Source: Actinoalloteichus hoggarensis
GTDB lineage: Bacteria > Actinomycetota > Actinomycetes > Mycobacteriales > Pseudonocardiaceae
Direction of reading: 5' to 3'
DNA length: 64,000 nucleotides
Assembly: GCF_002234535.1 (NCBI RefSeq)
Contig: NZ_CP022521.1
Coordinates: 1,364,001-1,428,000, forward strand
The notes beneath the pieces were generated by a model. The model was given only the letters and a program-made list of their open reading frames with translations, made no database searches and was not told the DNA's origin. Positions within the stretch are counted from its first letter, which is position 1; every line of letters starts with the position of its first letter. Below are positions 18,866-27,793 of the stretch, one piece after another. Both the position numbers and the translations under genes were made by a program.

Positions 18866-20284
18866 ATGATCGTGACGAAAGAGGACAGACCGGCGGACTG
18901 GGAGGCCCTGTCCACCTGGATCGCCGAGCTGATCGACGGCGCGGCCGACGACGTGGTGTGGATACACGATGCCGGGAACGTGACTCGCGGCGATCTGATC
19001 GCCAGGGTCGAGGAGTTCGCGGACCTTCTGCAACGGGACGGAATCGGTCCGGGCTGCACGGTGGCACTGCGCATCGGACCCAGCTGCACTCTGTTCTACG
19101 TACTGTTCGGGCTCTGGCGCTGTGGCGCTCAGGTCCTCCTGGTCGACTCACGAGCCAAGCCCGCGGAGGTCGACCGTCTGTTCCGCCGGTACGAGCCGCA
19201 GTTCGAGGTGCACTCGGACACCATCGGCGACGTCCGGGCGGTGTTCCAGGCCGACCGCGAGGTGCGGACCAGGTCGACCGGCGGCGGAACGCGGGCAGCG
19301 GGACCGCACTGTCTGGTGCAGAGCAGCTCCGGGGCGACCGGGCGGCCCAAGATCATCGGCAGGACGGCGGACTCGGTGCAGCGCGAGTTGGAGCGCATCG
19401 CCGCGCTGCCCGGCGCGCCTGCCGAGGGCGAACGGGTCCTGCTGCTCGGCTCGATGCTGCACTCCTTCGGACTGATCGTCGGAGTGCTGCACTCGCTGCG
19501 GGCGAAGGCCAGGCTCGTGCTGACGTTCAGCGTCCGACCGCGCGAGCTGCTGGATCTCGCCGCGCGACAGGACGTCACCATGATCCTCGGCGTTCCCACG
19601 CACTTCGAACTGCTCGCCTCGGTGTTCGACCCGCCGCCGCTGCCGAGCCTGCGGGGAGCGGTGTGCGCGGGCGACGTACTGGATCGCGGCGTCTTCGACC
19701 TGGTCGAACGCAGGCTGGGCATCCGGCTGGGCCAGGTCTACGGAATGACGGAGGTCGGGGTCGTCGCCGCCGACCTGACCGGACGGCTCGGCCCGCACTC
19801 GGTCGGCGTGCCGCTCCCGGGGATCGCGGTGCGCTGCTCGGACGGAGAGCTGTTCGTCGCCGTCGAGGAGAGCCCCTACCTGCGGTCGGACGGCATCGCG
19901 CGGGTCGTCGACGGCTGGTTGCGGACGTTCGACCGTGCCGATCAGAACCCCGACACCGGGGCGTTGCGCATCCTGGGTCGGACCGACTCGGTGATCGCGA
20001 TCGGCGGACTCAAGGTCGACCTGACCGAGATCGAGGCCGTGCTGCATGAGCACGAACAGGTTCACGAGGCCGTGGTGACCTATCACGAGGTGATCGAGGC
20101 CCACGTCGGCGTGTCCGGGGTGGTGAGCACCGCCGACCTCCTGTCCTGGTGCCGGGAGCGGCTGAGCCACGTGAAGGTGCCCAAACGGGTCCATCTCGGA
20201 CCAGCGCTGCCGCGCACCGCCACCGGGAAGCTCATACGCGATCGTGACCGCCTGCACGCCGCCCGATCCAGGATCGTCGACTGA
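18866..20284 (+). CDS. acyl/aryl-activating AMP-ligase (ANL superfamily)
   Basis: A 472-residue adenylate-forming enzyme. The P-loop-like SSSGATGRPK (around residue 152), VYGMTEVG (A5-type motif), a short C-terminal subdomain and the catalytic lysine in PRTATGKLIRDR are present. The A8 hinge reads GRTDSVIAIGGLKVD. It probably activates 4-hydroxybenzoate made by the chorismate lyase at 22938 and loads it onto one of the two ACPs that follow. It is the start of a tightly packed run of genes. GTG 18872 is an alternative start. Confidence 0.82.
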   Translation: MIVTKEDRPADWEALSTWIAELIDGAADDVVWIHDAGNVTRGDLIARVEEFADLLQRDGIGPGCTVALRIGPSCTLFYVLFGLWRCGAQVLLVDSRAKPAEVDRLFRRYEPQFEVHSDTIGDVRAVFQADREVRTRSTGGGTRAAGPHCLVQSSSGATGRPKIIGRTADSVQRELERIAALPGAPAEGERVLLLGSMLHSFGLIVGVLHSLRAKARLVLTFSVRPRELLDLAARQDVTMILGVPTHFELLASVFDPPPLPSLRGAVCAGDVLDRGVFDLVERRLGIRLGQVYGMTEVGVVAADLTGRLGPHSVGVPLPGIAVRCSDGELFVAVEESPYLRSDGIARVVDGWLRTFDRADQNPDTGALRILGRTDSVIAIGGLKVDLTEIEAVLHEHEQVHEAVVTYHEVIEAHVGVSGVVSTADLLSWCRERLSHVKVPKRVHLGPALPRTATGKLIRDRDRLHAARSRIVD

Positions 20285-20301
20285 ACCGAGAGGACAAGCG
20301 A

Positions 20302-20565
20302 GTGAAGACAGAGGTACGTGACTTCGTCATCGGGGTGCTGCGTGACGTGCTGCATCTGGAACTCGGGGAGGACGTCACCGACGAGACCCCGCTGGAGCTG
20401 GAGTCCTTGTTCCTGGTCGAGCTGATCGTGCAGGCGGAGGCGCGGTTCGGCATCGGACTGGACGACGAGGAGGTCTACCAGGACCCGCCCGCCACGGTCG
20501 GTGGGCTCGTCCAGCTGATCGTGGAGCGGCGCATGGCGGCGCAGCCGTCCGGGGTCGTCACGTGA
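20302..20565 (+). CDS. acyl carrier protein (first)
   Basis: An 87-residue carrier protein with a four-helix ACP pattern. The phosphopantetheine serine lies in LELESLFLVEL, where the usual DSL is ESL. Acidic helix III (GIGLDDEEVYQD) follows. It starts with GTG 20302 after GAGAGGA and overlaps the second ACP by 4 bases (GTGA). It likely carries the aryl starter or growing chain. The two ACPs differ strongly, so they probably have separate partners. Confidence 0.8.
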   Translation: MKTEVRDFVIGVLRDVLHLELGEDVTDETPLELESLFLVELIVQAEARFGIGLDDEEVYQDPPATVGGLVQLIVERRMAAQPSGVVT

Positions 20566-20822
20566 TCGGCATGGCGGTTCTGCGTGCCCTGCTGGCGGAG
20601 GCGGGTGTGCTCGCCGCGACCGAGGACGTCGACGTCGATGCCCACGAACTGGTGCTCGACTCCTTCTCTCTGGTCTGGTTCCTGTACGTGCTGGAGGAAC
20701 GGCACGGCGTCTGGATCGATCCACGCGACGAGGAACTGACCGAGTGCACGTCGATCCGCGGGCTGCACGAGTACCTCGGTCGGGCCGGGCGGTCGGTCTC
20801 GGAGGCACGCAGTGTCTGGTGA
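20562..20822 (+). CDS. acyl carrier protein (second)
   Basis: An 86-residue carrier protein. The serine is in ELVLDSFSLVWFLYVLEE, with DSF instead of DSL, and the helix III region is WIDPRDEELTECTSI. It overlaps the previous ACP by 4 bases and the ketosynthase by 11. It resembles stand-alone ACPs of type II systems. I cannot say which ACP loads which substrate. Confidence 0.75.
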   Translation: MIGMAVLRALLAEAGVLAATEDVDVDAHELVLDSFSLVWFLYVLEERHGVWIDPRDEELTECTSIRGLHEYLGRAGRSVSEARSVW

Positions 20823-22038
20823 GAAGGTCGTGGTGACCGGCTTAGGCGTCTTCACCGCGTTCGGTTTCGGTCTCGACGCGCTGCTGGACGGCGTCTTCGC
20901 CGGACGGGCGGCGTTCGGGCCGGTTCGACGGTTCGACATCGGCGGCTTCCGGGCTCGCAACGCCGCGATCTACCCGGCCGACGGACCGGACGCCGCGAGG
21001 CTCACGGGCCGGGCGGGCGGCAGGCCGCAACAACGTGCCGTGCTGCTCGCCTGCGCCCAGGATGCCCTGACGGAGGCCGGGCTGCGGGGCCCGACGGACG
21101 CCGCGCTGCTGCTGGGCACCGCGGGCGACGACTCGGCGCACACGGACTTCTGGCTCGACCTGGCCAGACGGGACGCCGACCCCGGGCCCTCGTCCCGGGC
21201 GGACGAGACGGCCGCGGATCTCGCCGACTGCGTGCCCGCCCACCTGGCCGAGGAGCTGGCCGCGAGCCTGGAGTTGACCGGACCCGTCCAGGCGTTCGTC
21301 AACGCCTGCGTCGCGTCGACCACGGCGATCATCCAGGGCGCGCAGCTGATTCGGGCGGGCCGGGCGCACACCGTCGTCTGCGGGGGCGCGTCGCTGGTCG
21401 GTCCGCATGCCTTTCGCAATTTCGACGCGGCCAAGGCGTTGACCAGATCGCCGCGGATGCAGCCCTTCTCCGCGCAACGCGCGGGCCTGCTGCTGGGCGA
21501 CGGCGCCGCGATGCTCGTGCTGGAGTCGGAGAGCAGGGCCCGGCGGCGGGGCGCCGACCTGCTCGGACGACTGGAAGGCTGGGGGATGTCCGCCGACGCG
21601 CATCACCTGGTCCGCCCCGATCCGGCGGGCATCGGGATCGCCGCATCGGCGGCCTCGGCACTACGGGTCGGGCGCGTCGGTCCCGAACAGATCGACTACG
21701 TCAACGCCCACGGCACCGCGACCCGGTCCAACGACACCGCGGAGACGGCCGCCCTGCACCGGGTGCTGGGCGCGCACGCTCCACTGGTCCCGGTCAGCTC
21801 CACGAAGGGCAGCACGGGGCACCTGTTGGAGGCCACCGGCGCCGTCGAACTGGTCATCGCGTTGCTGGCGTTGCGCGAGGGTCTGGTGCCGCCGACCGTG
21901 GGCTACGGCGATCCCGATCCGGCGTGCGACCTGGACTACGTGCCGGGGCGGGGCAGACGGATCGCGTTACGTCGAGTGCTCACGCTGAACTCGGCGGTCG
22001 GCGGGTTGAACGCCGCGATCCTGGCAGGCAGGCCGTGA
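20812..22038 (+). CDS. beta-ketoacyl-ACP synthase (KAS II-like)
   Basis: A 408-residue condensing enzyme with a complete catalytic triad: C166 in VNACVASTTAI, H300 in NAHGTATRSND and H337 in KGSTGHLLEA (K332). The C-terminal LNSAVGGLNAAI stands where FabF enzymes have NSFGFGG. It probably extends an ACP-bound aryl starter with a malonyl unit. No ketoreductase or dehydratase is nearby, so a single non-reduced extension is plausible. It overlaps both neighbours, so the enzymes are co-translated with the ACPs and the KS-like half protein. Confidence 0.88.
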   Translation: MSGEKVVVTGLGVFTAFGFGLDALLDGVFAGRAAFGPVRRFDIGGFRARNAAIYPADGPDAARLTGRAGGRPQQRAVLLACAQDALTEAGLRGPTDAALLLGTAGDDSAHTDFWLDLARRDADPGPSSRADETAADLADCVPAHLAEELAASLELTGPVQAFVNACVASTTAIIQGAQLIRAGRAHTVVCGGASLVGPHAFRNFDAAKALTRSPRMQPFSAQRAGLLLGDGAAMLVLESESRARRRGADLLGRLEGWGMSADAHHLVRPDPAGIGIAASAASALRVGRVGPEQIDYVNAHGTATRSNDTAETAALHRVLGAHAPLVPVSSTKGSTGHLLEATGAVELVIALLALREGLVPPTVGYGDPDPACDLDYVPGRGRRIALRRVLTLNSAVGGLNAAILAGRP

Positions 22039-22919
22039 TCGCCGAGGGAGACGCCGACGTGGCGGCGTCGTCGACCGGCTGGTCGGGCAGCCTGGAGGTC
22101 GTCGGAGCGTCCTGCCTGCTGCCCTGGGGCGAGGCCGCCGCCGGGCTGCCCGGCGCGGCCGGGCGCGCGCTGCCCGCGTTGCCCGGCTTCGCGATGTCGA
22201 GGTTCTCGCCGCTGGTCGTGGCGACCGCCCGGCTCCTGCTCACGGCGGAGTCGGGAGCGTCGATCGGCGGTGGCACGACCGGGATCGTGCTCGCCACGTT
22301 GTTCGGGGACTCGACCACGGTCGACCAGCACACCCGCAGGCAGCTTCGGGGGCTCCCGCACAACCCGTTGTTCTTCTACGAGTCGGTGCACAGCGCCTGC
22401 GTCGGCATGATCAGCATCGAGTACGGCATCAGCGGCCCGATCTCCTGCCTGTCGTTGCGCCGCGAGTTCACCGTCGAGGCGCTGGCGGCCGCCGATCTGC
22501 TGCTGGAGGACGACGCGGTCGAGCGGGTGGTGCTGATCGGGGCCGAGCTGGCACCGACCGAGCGCACCAGCGCCGTCCATCGGCGGTGGGCGGCGGAGGG
22601 GCACCGGGAGCCGTTGCCCGTGGACGACGTCGGGGTCGCGCTGCTGGTGCGGCGTCCGGCCGCCGACGGGTCCACCGCCTCGGCGTCGTCCACCAGGTCG
22701 GACGAGGGGAGCCCGGGAAGCCGGGCGAGCCGCGGCGCCCCGGAACGTCCCGCGACGGCCGATCCGGGGCTGCCCGTGCCCACCGACTCGCAGCGTGACC
22801 GGCTGGGACACCTCGCCGGTCTCGCCGCGATCCACTCGGCCCTGGACCGAGTCCACACCGCTGACCCCACCGGCCCGCTGCTGGTGCGGTCCACATCTGA
22901 GTCCCGTCGTCACCCGTGA
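22035..22919 (+). CDS. ketosynthase-like half protein (N-terminal thiolase fold)
   Basis: A 294-residue protein that starts at GTG 22035, overlapping the ketosynthase stop (GTGA). It covers only the N-terminal half of a ketosynthase: GTTGIVLATLFGDS, then FFYESVHSACVGMISIEYGISGP, where a cysteine sits at the nucleophile position, then VLIGAELAPTE. The His-containing C-terminal half is absent, replaced by a Ser/Arg-rich linker and a short helical end. This resembles Ketoacyl-synt_2 (PF13723)-type proteins of aryl polyene clusters. It may pair with the preceding ketosynthase as a chain-length factor-like partner (inference). Confidence 0.7.
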   Translation: MIAEGDADVAASSTGWSGSLEVVGASCLLPWGEAAAGLPGAAGRALPALPGFAMSRFSPLVVATARLLLTAESGASIGGGTTGIVLATLFGDSTTVDQHTRRQLRGLPHNPLFFYESVHSACVGMISIEYGISGPISCLSLRREFTVEALAAADLLLEDDAVERVVLIGAELAPTERTSAVHRRWAAEGHREPLPVDDVGVALLVRRPAADGSTASASSTRSDEGSPGSRASRGAPERPATADPGLPVPTDSQRDRLGHLAGLAAIHSALDRVHTADPTGPLLVRSTSESRRHP

Positions 22920-22937
22920 TCAGCAGGGAGTACCACC

Positions 22938-23678
22938 GTGTCCGCAGCAACGGGCAGCGACCCGATGACTCCACCGCGGCGAGCCGCGGAGACGCTTGAG
23001 AGGCGAGCCGCGGGCACCGGGGCCGTGGAGACCTCGCCACGGCCCGCCGCGGAACCGACACCGACCCGTCCGGTGGACGATGCCGTCGACGGATGGATCG
23101 CGGCCTTCGAACCCGCGGTCACCCGGCGGATACTGGAGCATCGCGGCTCGACGACGGCACTGCTGGGCGAACTGTCGGGCGCGCCGGTCTCCCTGCGGCT
23201 GCTGGAACAGCGGATCGTCGGCAGGCTCCTGGTGCCCGACGCCGTCAGCTCGGCACTGCACACGACGTCCGAGCACGCCGAGATGATCCTGCGCAGGTCC
23301 GCCCTGCTCGACGCCGGGGCTCGGCTGCTCTCGCTGAACCGCACCGTCGCGCCTGCCGGACTGCCCGCGGCCGTGGCGGCGGCGCTGACTAGTGCGCAGG
23401 TACCGATCGGAATCGGACTGAGCGCGTTGGGACGCGTGGAACGACGTGACTTCCTCGCGCGGGGACGCACCCGGTGGCCGGGGCGGGCCGAGGGTCGCTG
23501 CGCCTTTCGCGAGTATGTGATCCGGTTGGACGGACTGCCCGTGCTGTTCGTGCACGAGGCCTTCAATCCAGCCGTGTTCCCGGTCGGCGAAGTACCGGTC
23601 GGGCCGACGCCCGCCTTCACCACGCAATCCGATTCCGCGAGCCTGGTGCTCGGCGCGGTGGACGGTCGATCGGTATGA
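22938..23678 (+). CDS. chorismate pyruvate-lyase-like protein (DUF98, Rv2949c-like)
   Basis: A 246-residue protein with about 45 disordered residues then a domain that aligns by eye to Rv2949c: GSTTALLGELSGAPVSLRLLEQRI, LRRSALLDAG, LLSLNRTVAPAGLPAA, and REYVIRLDGLPVLFVHEAFNPAVF. Rv2949c releases pyruvate from chorismate to give 4-hydroxybenzoate, so this gene likely supplies the aryl starter. It starts with GTG 22938 after GGGAG, and its stop overlaps the NRPS start (ATGA). The assignment rests on remembered sequence features, not a search. Confidence 0.7.
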   Translation: MSAATGSDPMTPPRRAAETLERRAAGTGAVETSPRPAAEPTPTRPVDDAVDGWIAAFEPAVTRRILEHRGSTTALLGELSGAPVSLRLLEQRIVGRLLVPDAVSSALHTTSEHAEMILRRSALLDAGARLLSLNRTVAPAGLPAAVAAALTSAQVPIGIGLSALGRVERRDFLARGRTRWPGRAEGRCAFREYVIRLDGLPVLFVHEAFNPAVFPVGEVPVGPTPAFTTQSDSASLVLGAVDGRSV

Positions 23679-26600
23679 CGGACGTGATCGACCCGCGGCC
23701 GCCGGTCGGCGCCGCCGGGATGGGGGCCTCCTCCGCCGTCGCCACGAACCCCGCCGCTGCGGTGCATTCCTTCTCGGCGGAGGAGACAGGTCCGCCGCCA
23801 CCGGCCGGCCCGGAATCGGCCGACCCGGGTGCCACTCAGGCACCGGCGTTGCCGCTCACCGCCGCCCAGCACGAGGTCTGGCTGGCGCAGCGGCTCCGGC
23901 AGGCCGATCCGACGTACAACACCGGCGGCTGCCTGGAGATCCCCGGATCGCTGCGGCGGGCGGCGTTCGTGGCGGCGTTGCGAACGGCGGTGCGGGAGAC
24001 GGAGTCACTGCGACTTCGGTTCACCGAGTCGAACGGCGAGGTCCGACAGACGGTCGGTGACGCGGCCGAGCTGGACCGGGCGGTGGGCGAGTGGCTGATC
24101 GTGCGGGATCTGCGTGGCGACCCCGCTCCGGCGGCCTCGGCGGTGCGCTGGATGCACGAGGACCTCGCCGTGCCACGTGATCCGCTGCGTGACCGGCTGT
24201 TCGGGTTCGCGGTGTTCGTCCTGCCCGACGATCGGACGCTCTGGTATCAGCGCGTTCATCATCTGCTGCTCGACGGGTACAGCAGCGCACTGTTGCTGCG
24301 TCGGGTCGCCGCGCTGTACTCGGCGGCGGCCTCCGGAGCGACGCCGCCCGCGACGCCGTTCGGGCCGCTGGCCGTCCTGCTCGCCGAGGAGGCCGCCTAC
24401 CGGGAGTCTCCGGCGGCGGTGCGGGACCGTCGCTTCTGGGCGGATCGACTCGCCGAGGCAGCCGAGTCGGGCGGTGCGTCCGCCGTCGCCTCGCAGTGTC
24501 TCGGCGGCGACTCGACCACCGGCGGCGCCGCCGAGACGCCGTCCGGCGGCCGGGCTTCGGGGGCGCTCGCCGCCGAGTCGACGGGTGCCCGACTCCTGCC
24601 GTCGGCGGTGGTCTCGGAACCCGCCGCGACAGAACCCGCCGCGGCCGCGACCACCGTGGTGGACACCGCCGCAGCGGCCGACTCTCCGCCACCTGACGCC
24701 GTGCCGTCCGACGCGGGGCCGTCCGACGCGGGACCGATCACCGACGGCCCGACGTTCGCGCCGGTCATCCCGGCGGAGCCCGCCGCTCGCTCCGCGGCGA
24801 GCACCGGGCTCGACCGCGTCGGTTCCGAGGCGGCGGCCGACGACGTCGAACCGAACCTTCCGACGGACCGTTCCGGACGTACGTCGCCCGGCCTGCCGAC
24901 CGCGACCGCGGCGACGTCGGTCTCCTCGGCTCTCGCCGCGCTGCCCGTCTCGGGGACACGAAGCCGATGGCGGCTGAGCTGGTCGGCCGAGGACGCCGCC
25001 CGGCTGTCGGCATCCGCTCGTCGCACCGGCACCGGATGGAGCGTGTTCCTGCTCTCCGCCCTCGCGGGCTTCCTGACACCGCCGAACGGGCCGCAGGAGG
25101 TGACGCTGGGCCTGGCCGTCAAGGGCCGGGCGGGCGGGCTCGCTCTGAGCGTGCCCGGCATGACCGCCGACATCCTCCCGCTGCGTATACCGGTGTCGCC
25201 GTGGCAGACGCAGGCCGAACTCGTCCGTCAGGTGGCCGCCGAGGCCAGGGAAGTGGTGCTTCATCAGCGGCTTCCACAACGCGAACTGCGTGCCATGCGC
25301 GATCCCGGCGACCGCGGACCCCTCTACGGCGCGACGGTGAACATCAACCGGGTCGGCAGGCCGCTCCGGTTCGGCGAGCACGTCGCGAGCCTGCATCAGT
25401 TCGAGTCCGGGGGGCGCCACGCGGGCCTGAGCATCGACGTCCACGACGGCCCCGACGGCGGGATCGACATCGACCTCCTCGGCGATCGCGGTGTCGGCGC
25501 GGAGCTCGGCCTCGACGAGCTGGGCCGCGGACTGGCGGCCTATCTGACCGCGTTCGTCGCGTTGGACTCCGACCGCCCGATCGCGTCGATCCCGCGAGTA
25601 TCCGAAGACGAACGGGAGCGGTTGCTGCGGTGGGGAACGGGTTGTCCACCGCCGCCGGAACAGACCCTCGCCGAGCTGTTCGCCGCACAGGTCGCCGCCA
25701 CCCCGGCGGCGCCCGCCCTCGTCTTCGAGGACCGGGAGTGGAGTTACGCGGAGCTGAGCGCGCGGGTCAACCGACTGGCCAGGCTGCTGGTGTCCCAAGG
25801 CGTCGGACCGGAACGGGTGGTGGGCATAGCGCTGCCCCGCACGCCCGACTCGGTGGTGGCGACCCTCGCCGTCGCGGTGGCGGGCGGTGCCTTCCTCCCG
25901 ATCGACGGCGAGCTTCCACCCGACCGCATCCGCACCATGCTGTCTGATGCGCGACCGATGCTGCTGATCACCGATCAGGCGGGCGCCGTCGCGCGGCAGG
26001 ACGACGTGGACCGCAGCTGGACACCGTTGGATCAGGAATCGGCCGAGGTCCGGGCCGCCCTCGCGGCGATCTCCGCCGAACCGCTCGGCGACGCCGACCG
26101 TCTCGCGCCGACCAGCCCGGCCGATGCCGCCTACCTGATCTACACCTCCGGCTCGACGGGCCTGCCCAAGGGCGTCGTCGTCGAGCATCGCGGCCTCGCC
26201 GCGCTCGCCACCACCCGGCGCACCGGGTGGACCCTCGCACCGGGCGACCGCCTGCTGCGGTTCGCCTCGCCGGGCTTCGATGCCGCCGTCTGGGAACTGC
26301 TCCAGGCCGTCACCCACGGCGCCGCGCTGGTCTGCGCGCCCGCCCACCGGCTGCGACCGGGCCCGGAACTCACGAGGCTGTTCGCCGATCAGCGCATCAC
26401 CCACGTCGTGCTGTCGCCCTCGACGGTGGCGGCCCTGCCGCCCGACGGCCTCGCCGAGGTCCGCACCCTGGTGGTCGGCGGCGAGGCCTGCCCGCCCGAC
26501 CTGGTCCGGCAGCGGGCGGGAACCCGAGTGCTGATCAACGCCTACGGGCCGACCGAGGTCACGGTGTGCTCGGCGATGAGCGACCCGCTGGCGACGACGG

Positions 26601-27793
26601 ATCGCCCCGCCGTCGGCCGTCCGGTGTCGGGGATGCGGGTGCTGGTGCTGGACGCCTCGCTGCGGCTGGTCCCGCCCCGCACGGTGGGCGAGGTGTACCT
26701 GGCCGGTCCGGGCGTGGCCAGGGGCTATCTGAACCAGCCCGCGTTGACGGCGCTGCGCTTCCTGCCCGACCCGTTCGATCCCACAGGCGCCCGGATGTAC
26801 CGGACCGGCGATCTGGCCTGGTGGGACGACGAGGGCAGACTGCACGTGACCGGCCGGACGGACGCCCAGGTCAAGGTGCGGGGAGTCCGCGTCGAACTCG
26901 GCGAGATCGAGTCGGTGCTCCTCGACCATCCCGAGATCGCCGCCGCCGCCGTCATCCTCCGCACGGACGATCCCGGTGATCCCCGACTGTTCGCGTACGC
27001 GCGACCGGTCGAGGGAACGTCGCCCAGTTCGGCGGCGGTGCGTGAGCACTGCGCCAGAACCCTGCCCCGACATCTGGTGCCCTGGCATTGCGAGTTCCTC
27101 ACGGATCTGCCGCGCACTCCGTCCGGCAAGGTCGACCGGCGTGCGCTGGCAGGCCGCATCCCGCCCGTCGAAGTCGTCTCGGCGCGCTTCGTCCCGCCCC
27201 GAGGCGCGGGGGAGGAGCGGATCGCGGCGGTGTGGCGGGACGTGCTCGGGCGCTCGATGGTCGGATCGGGCGACAACTTCTTCGACCTCGGCGGGCACTC
27301 GCTGTCGATGACCCGGTTGCACAAGGCGCTCGTCGAACTCACCGGCCGGGACGTCTCGCTCGCCGATCTGTACGCGCATCCGACGGTGGCCGAACAGGCC
27401 CGGCTGTTCGCGGACCGGTCGGACTCCGCCTCGGCACGCCCGGCGGCGTGGCAGGAGCCGGGACGAGGCCTGCCGCCCTCGGCGTCGACGCCGATCCGGC
27501 CCCAGCCCGGTGCGGGTCCCTCCGCGTCGGGGTCGGGGGCTTCCGGGCCGGGGGCGGGCTTCGCGGGCTTCCTCGCGGTCCGGCCTGGCGAGGACGTGGT
27601 CGCGGTCGGGGAGGAAGTGCCCGCCGTCGGCCGGGGCCCCGACGCGAACGCCGGGCCGACCTCGGGGCCGGACGCCCGCCCGGAGTCGGATCTGGCGGCC
27701 CGCCCGGAGTCGGATCTGGCGGCCCGCCGCCGTCGGACCATCGCAGCCAGGAACTCGGCTAGGACACGAAGAGGAGCACCGCACGATGGCTGA
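23675..27793 (+). CDS. non-ribosomal peptide synthetase, C-A-T module
   Basis: A 1372-residue single module. Condensation domain from about residue 57 with HHLLLDG at 195-201; about 170 low-complexity residues (roughly 258-427) interrupt it before the domain resumes. Adenylation domain from about 655: IYTSGSTGLPKG (about 823), FDAAVWE, NAYGPTEVTVCSA, YRTGDLAWW, GRTDAQVKVRGVRVELGE and PRTPSGKVDRR. Aligning by eye to GrsA PheA gives specificity positions D-A-W-V-V-G-A-V-C-K, a hydrophobic or aromatic pocket; the amino acid is uncertain. Carrier domain serine in DLGGHSLSM (about 1209), then a Pro/Gly-rich tail with a duplicated RPESDLAA. No TE or epimerase. The ATG overlaps the upstream stop. 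The C domain probably joins the ACP-bound acyl group to the amino acid. Confidence 0.93.
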   Translation: MTDVIDPRPPVGAAGMGASSAVATNPAAAVHSFSAEETGPPPPAGPESADPGATQAPALPLTAAQHEVWLAQRLRQADPTYNTGGCLEIPGSLRRAAFVAALRTAVRETESLRLRFTESNGEVRQTVGDAAELDRAVGEWLIVRDLRGDPAPAASAVRWMHEDLAVPRDPLRDRLFGFAVFVLPDDRTLWYQRVHHLLLDGYSSALLLRRVAALYSAAASGATPPATPFGPLAVLLAEEAAYRESPAAVRDRRFWADRLAEAAESGGASAVASQCLGGDSTTGGAAETPSGGRASGALAAESTGARLLPSAVVSEPAATEPAAAATTVVDTAAAADSPPPDAVPSDAGPSDAGPITDGPTFAPVIPAEPAARSAASTGLDRVGSEAAADDVEPNLPTDRSGRTSPGLPTATAATSVSSALAALPVSGTRSRWRLSWSAEDAARLSASARRTGTGWSVFLLSALAGFLTPPNGPQEVTLGLAVKGRAGGLALSVPGMTADILPLRIPVSPWQTQAELVRQVAAEAREVVLHQRLPQRELRAMRDPGDRGPLYGATVNINRVGRPLRFGEHVASLHQFESGGRHAGLSIDVHDGPDGGIDIDLLGDRGVGAELGLDELGRGLAAYLTAFVALDSDRPIASIPRVSEDERERLLRWGTGCPPPPEQTLAELFAAQVAATPAAPALVFEDREWSYAELSARVNRLARLLVSQGVGPERVVGIALPRTPDSVVATLAVAVAGGAFLPIDGELPPDRIRTMLSDARPMLLITDQAGAVARQDDVDRSWTPLDQESAEVRAALAAISAEPLGDADRLAPTSPADAAYLIYTSGSTGLPKGVVVEHRGLAALATTRRTGWTLAPGDRLLRFASPGFDAAVWELLQAVTHGAALVCAPAHRLRPGPELTRLFADQRITHVVLSPSTVAALPPDGLAEVRTLVVGGEACPPDLVRQRAGTRVLINAYGPTEVTVCSAMSDPLATTDRPAVGRPVSGMRVLVLDASLRLVPPRTVGEVYLAGPGVARGYLNQPALTALRFLPDPFDPTGARMYRTGDLAWWDDEGRLHVTGRTDAQVKVRGVRVELGEIESVLLDHPEIAAAAVILRTDDPGDPRLFAYARPVEGTSPSSAAVREHCARTLPRHLVPWHCEFLTDLPRTPSGKVDRRALAGRIPPVEVVSARFVPPRGAGEERIAAVWRDVLGRSMVGSGDNFFDLGGHSLSMTRLHKALVELTGRDVSLADLYAHPTVAEQARLFADRSDSASARPAAWQEPGRGLPPSASTPIRPQPGAGPSASGSGASGPGAGFAGFLAVRPGEDVVAVGEEVPAVGRGPDANAGPTSGPDARPESDLAARPESDLAARRRRTIAARNSARTRRGAPHDG
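27674..27721 (+). repeat. two 24-bp in-frame tandem copies in the NRPS tail
   Basis: Two identical 24-base units (27674-27697 and 27698-27721) encode repeated ARPESDLA in the linker that ends the NRPS. They lengthen a flexible C-terminal tail before the PKS and suggest recent slippage in the linker. Confidence 0.85.

Noticed and set aside
22035-22919. Calling the second ketosynthase-like protein a type II chain-length factor
   Set aside because: It lacks the whole C-terminal half and keeps a cysteine at the nucleophile position, so a classical factor is not supported.
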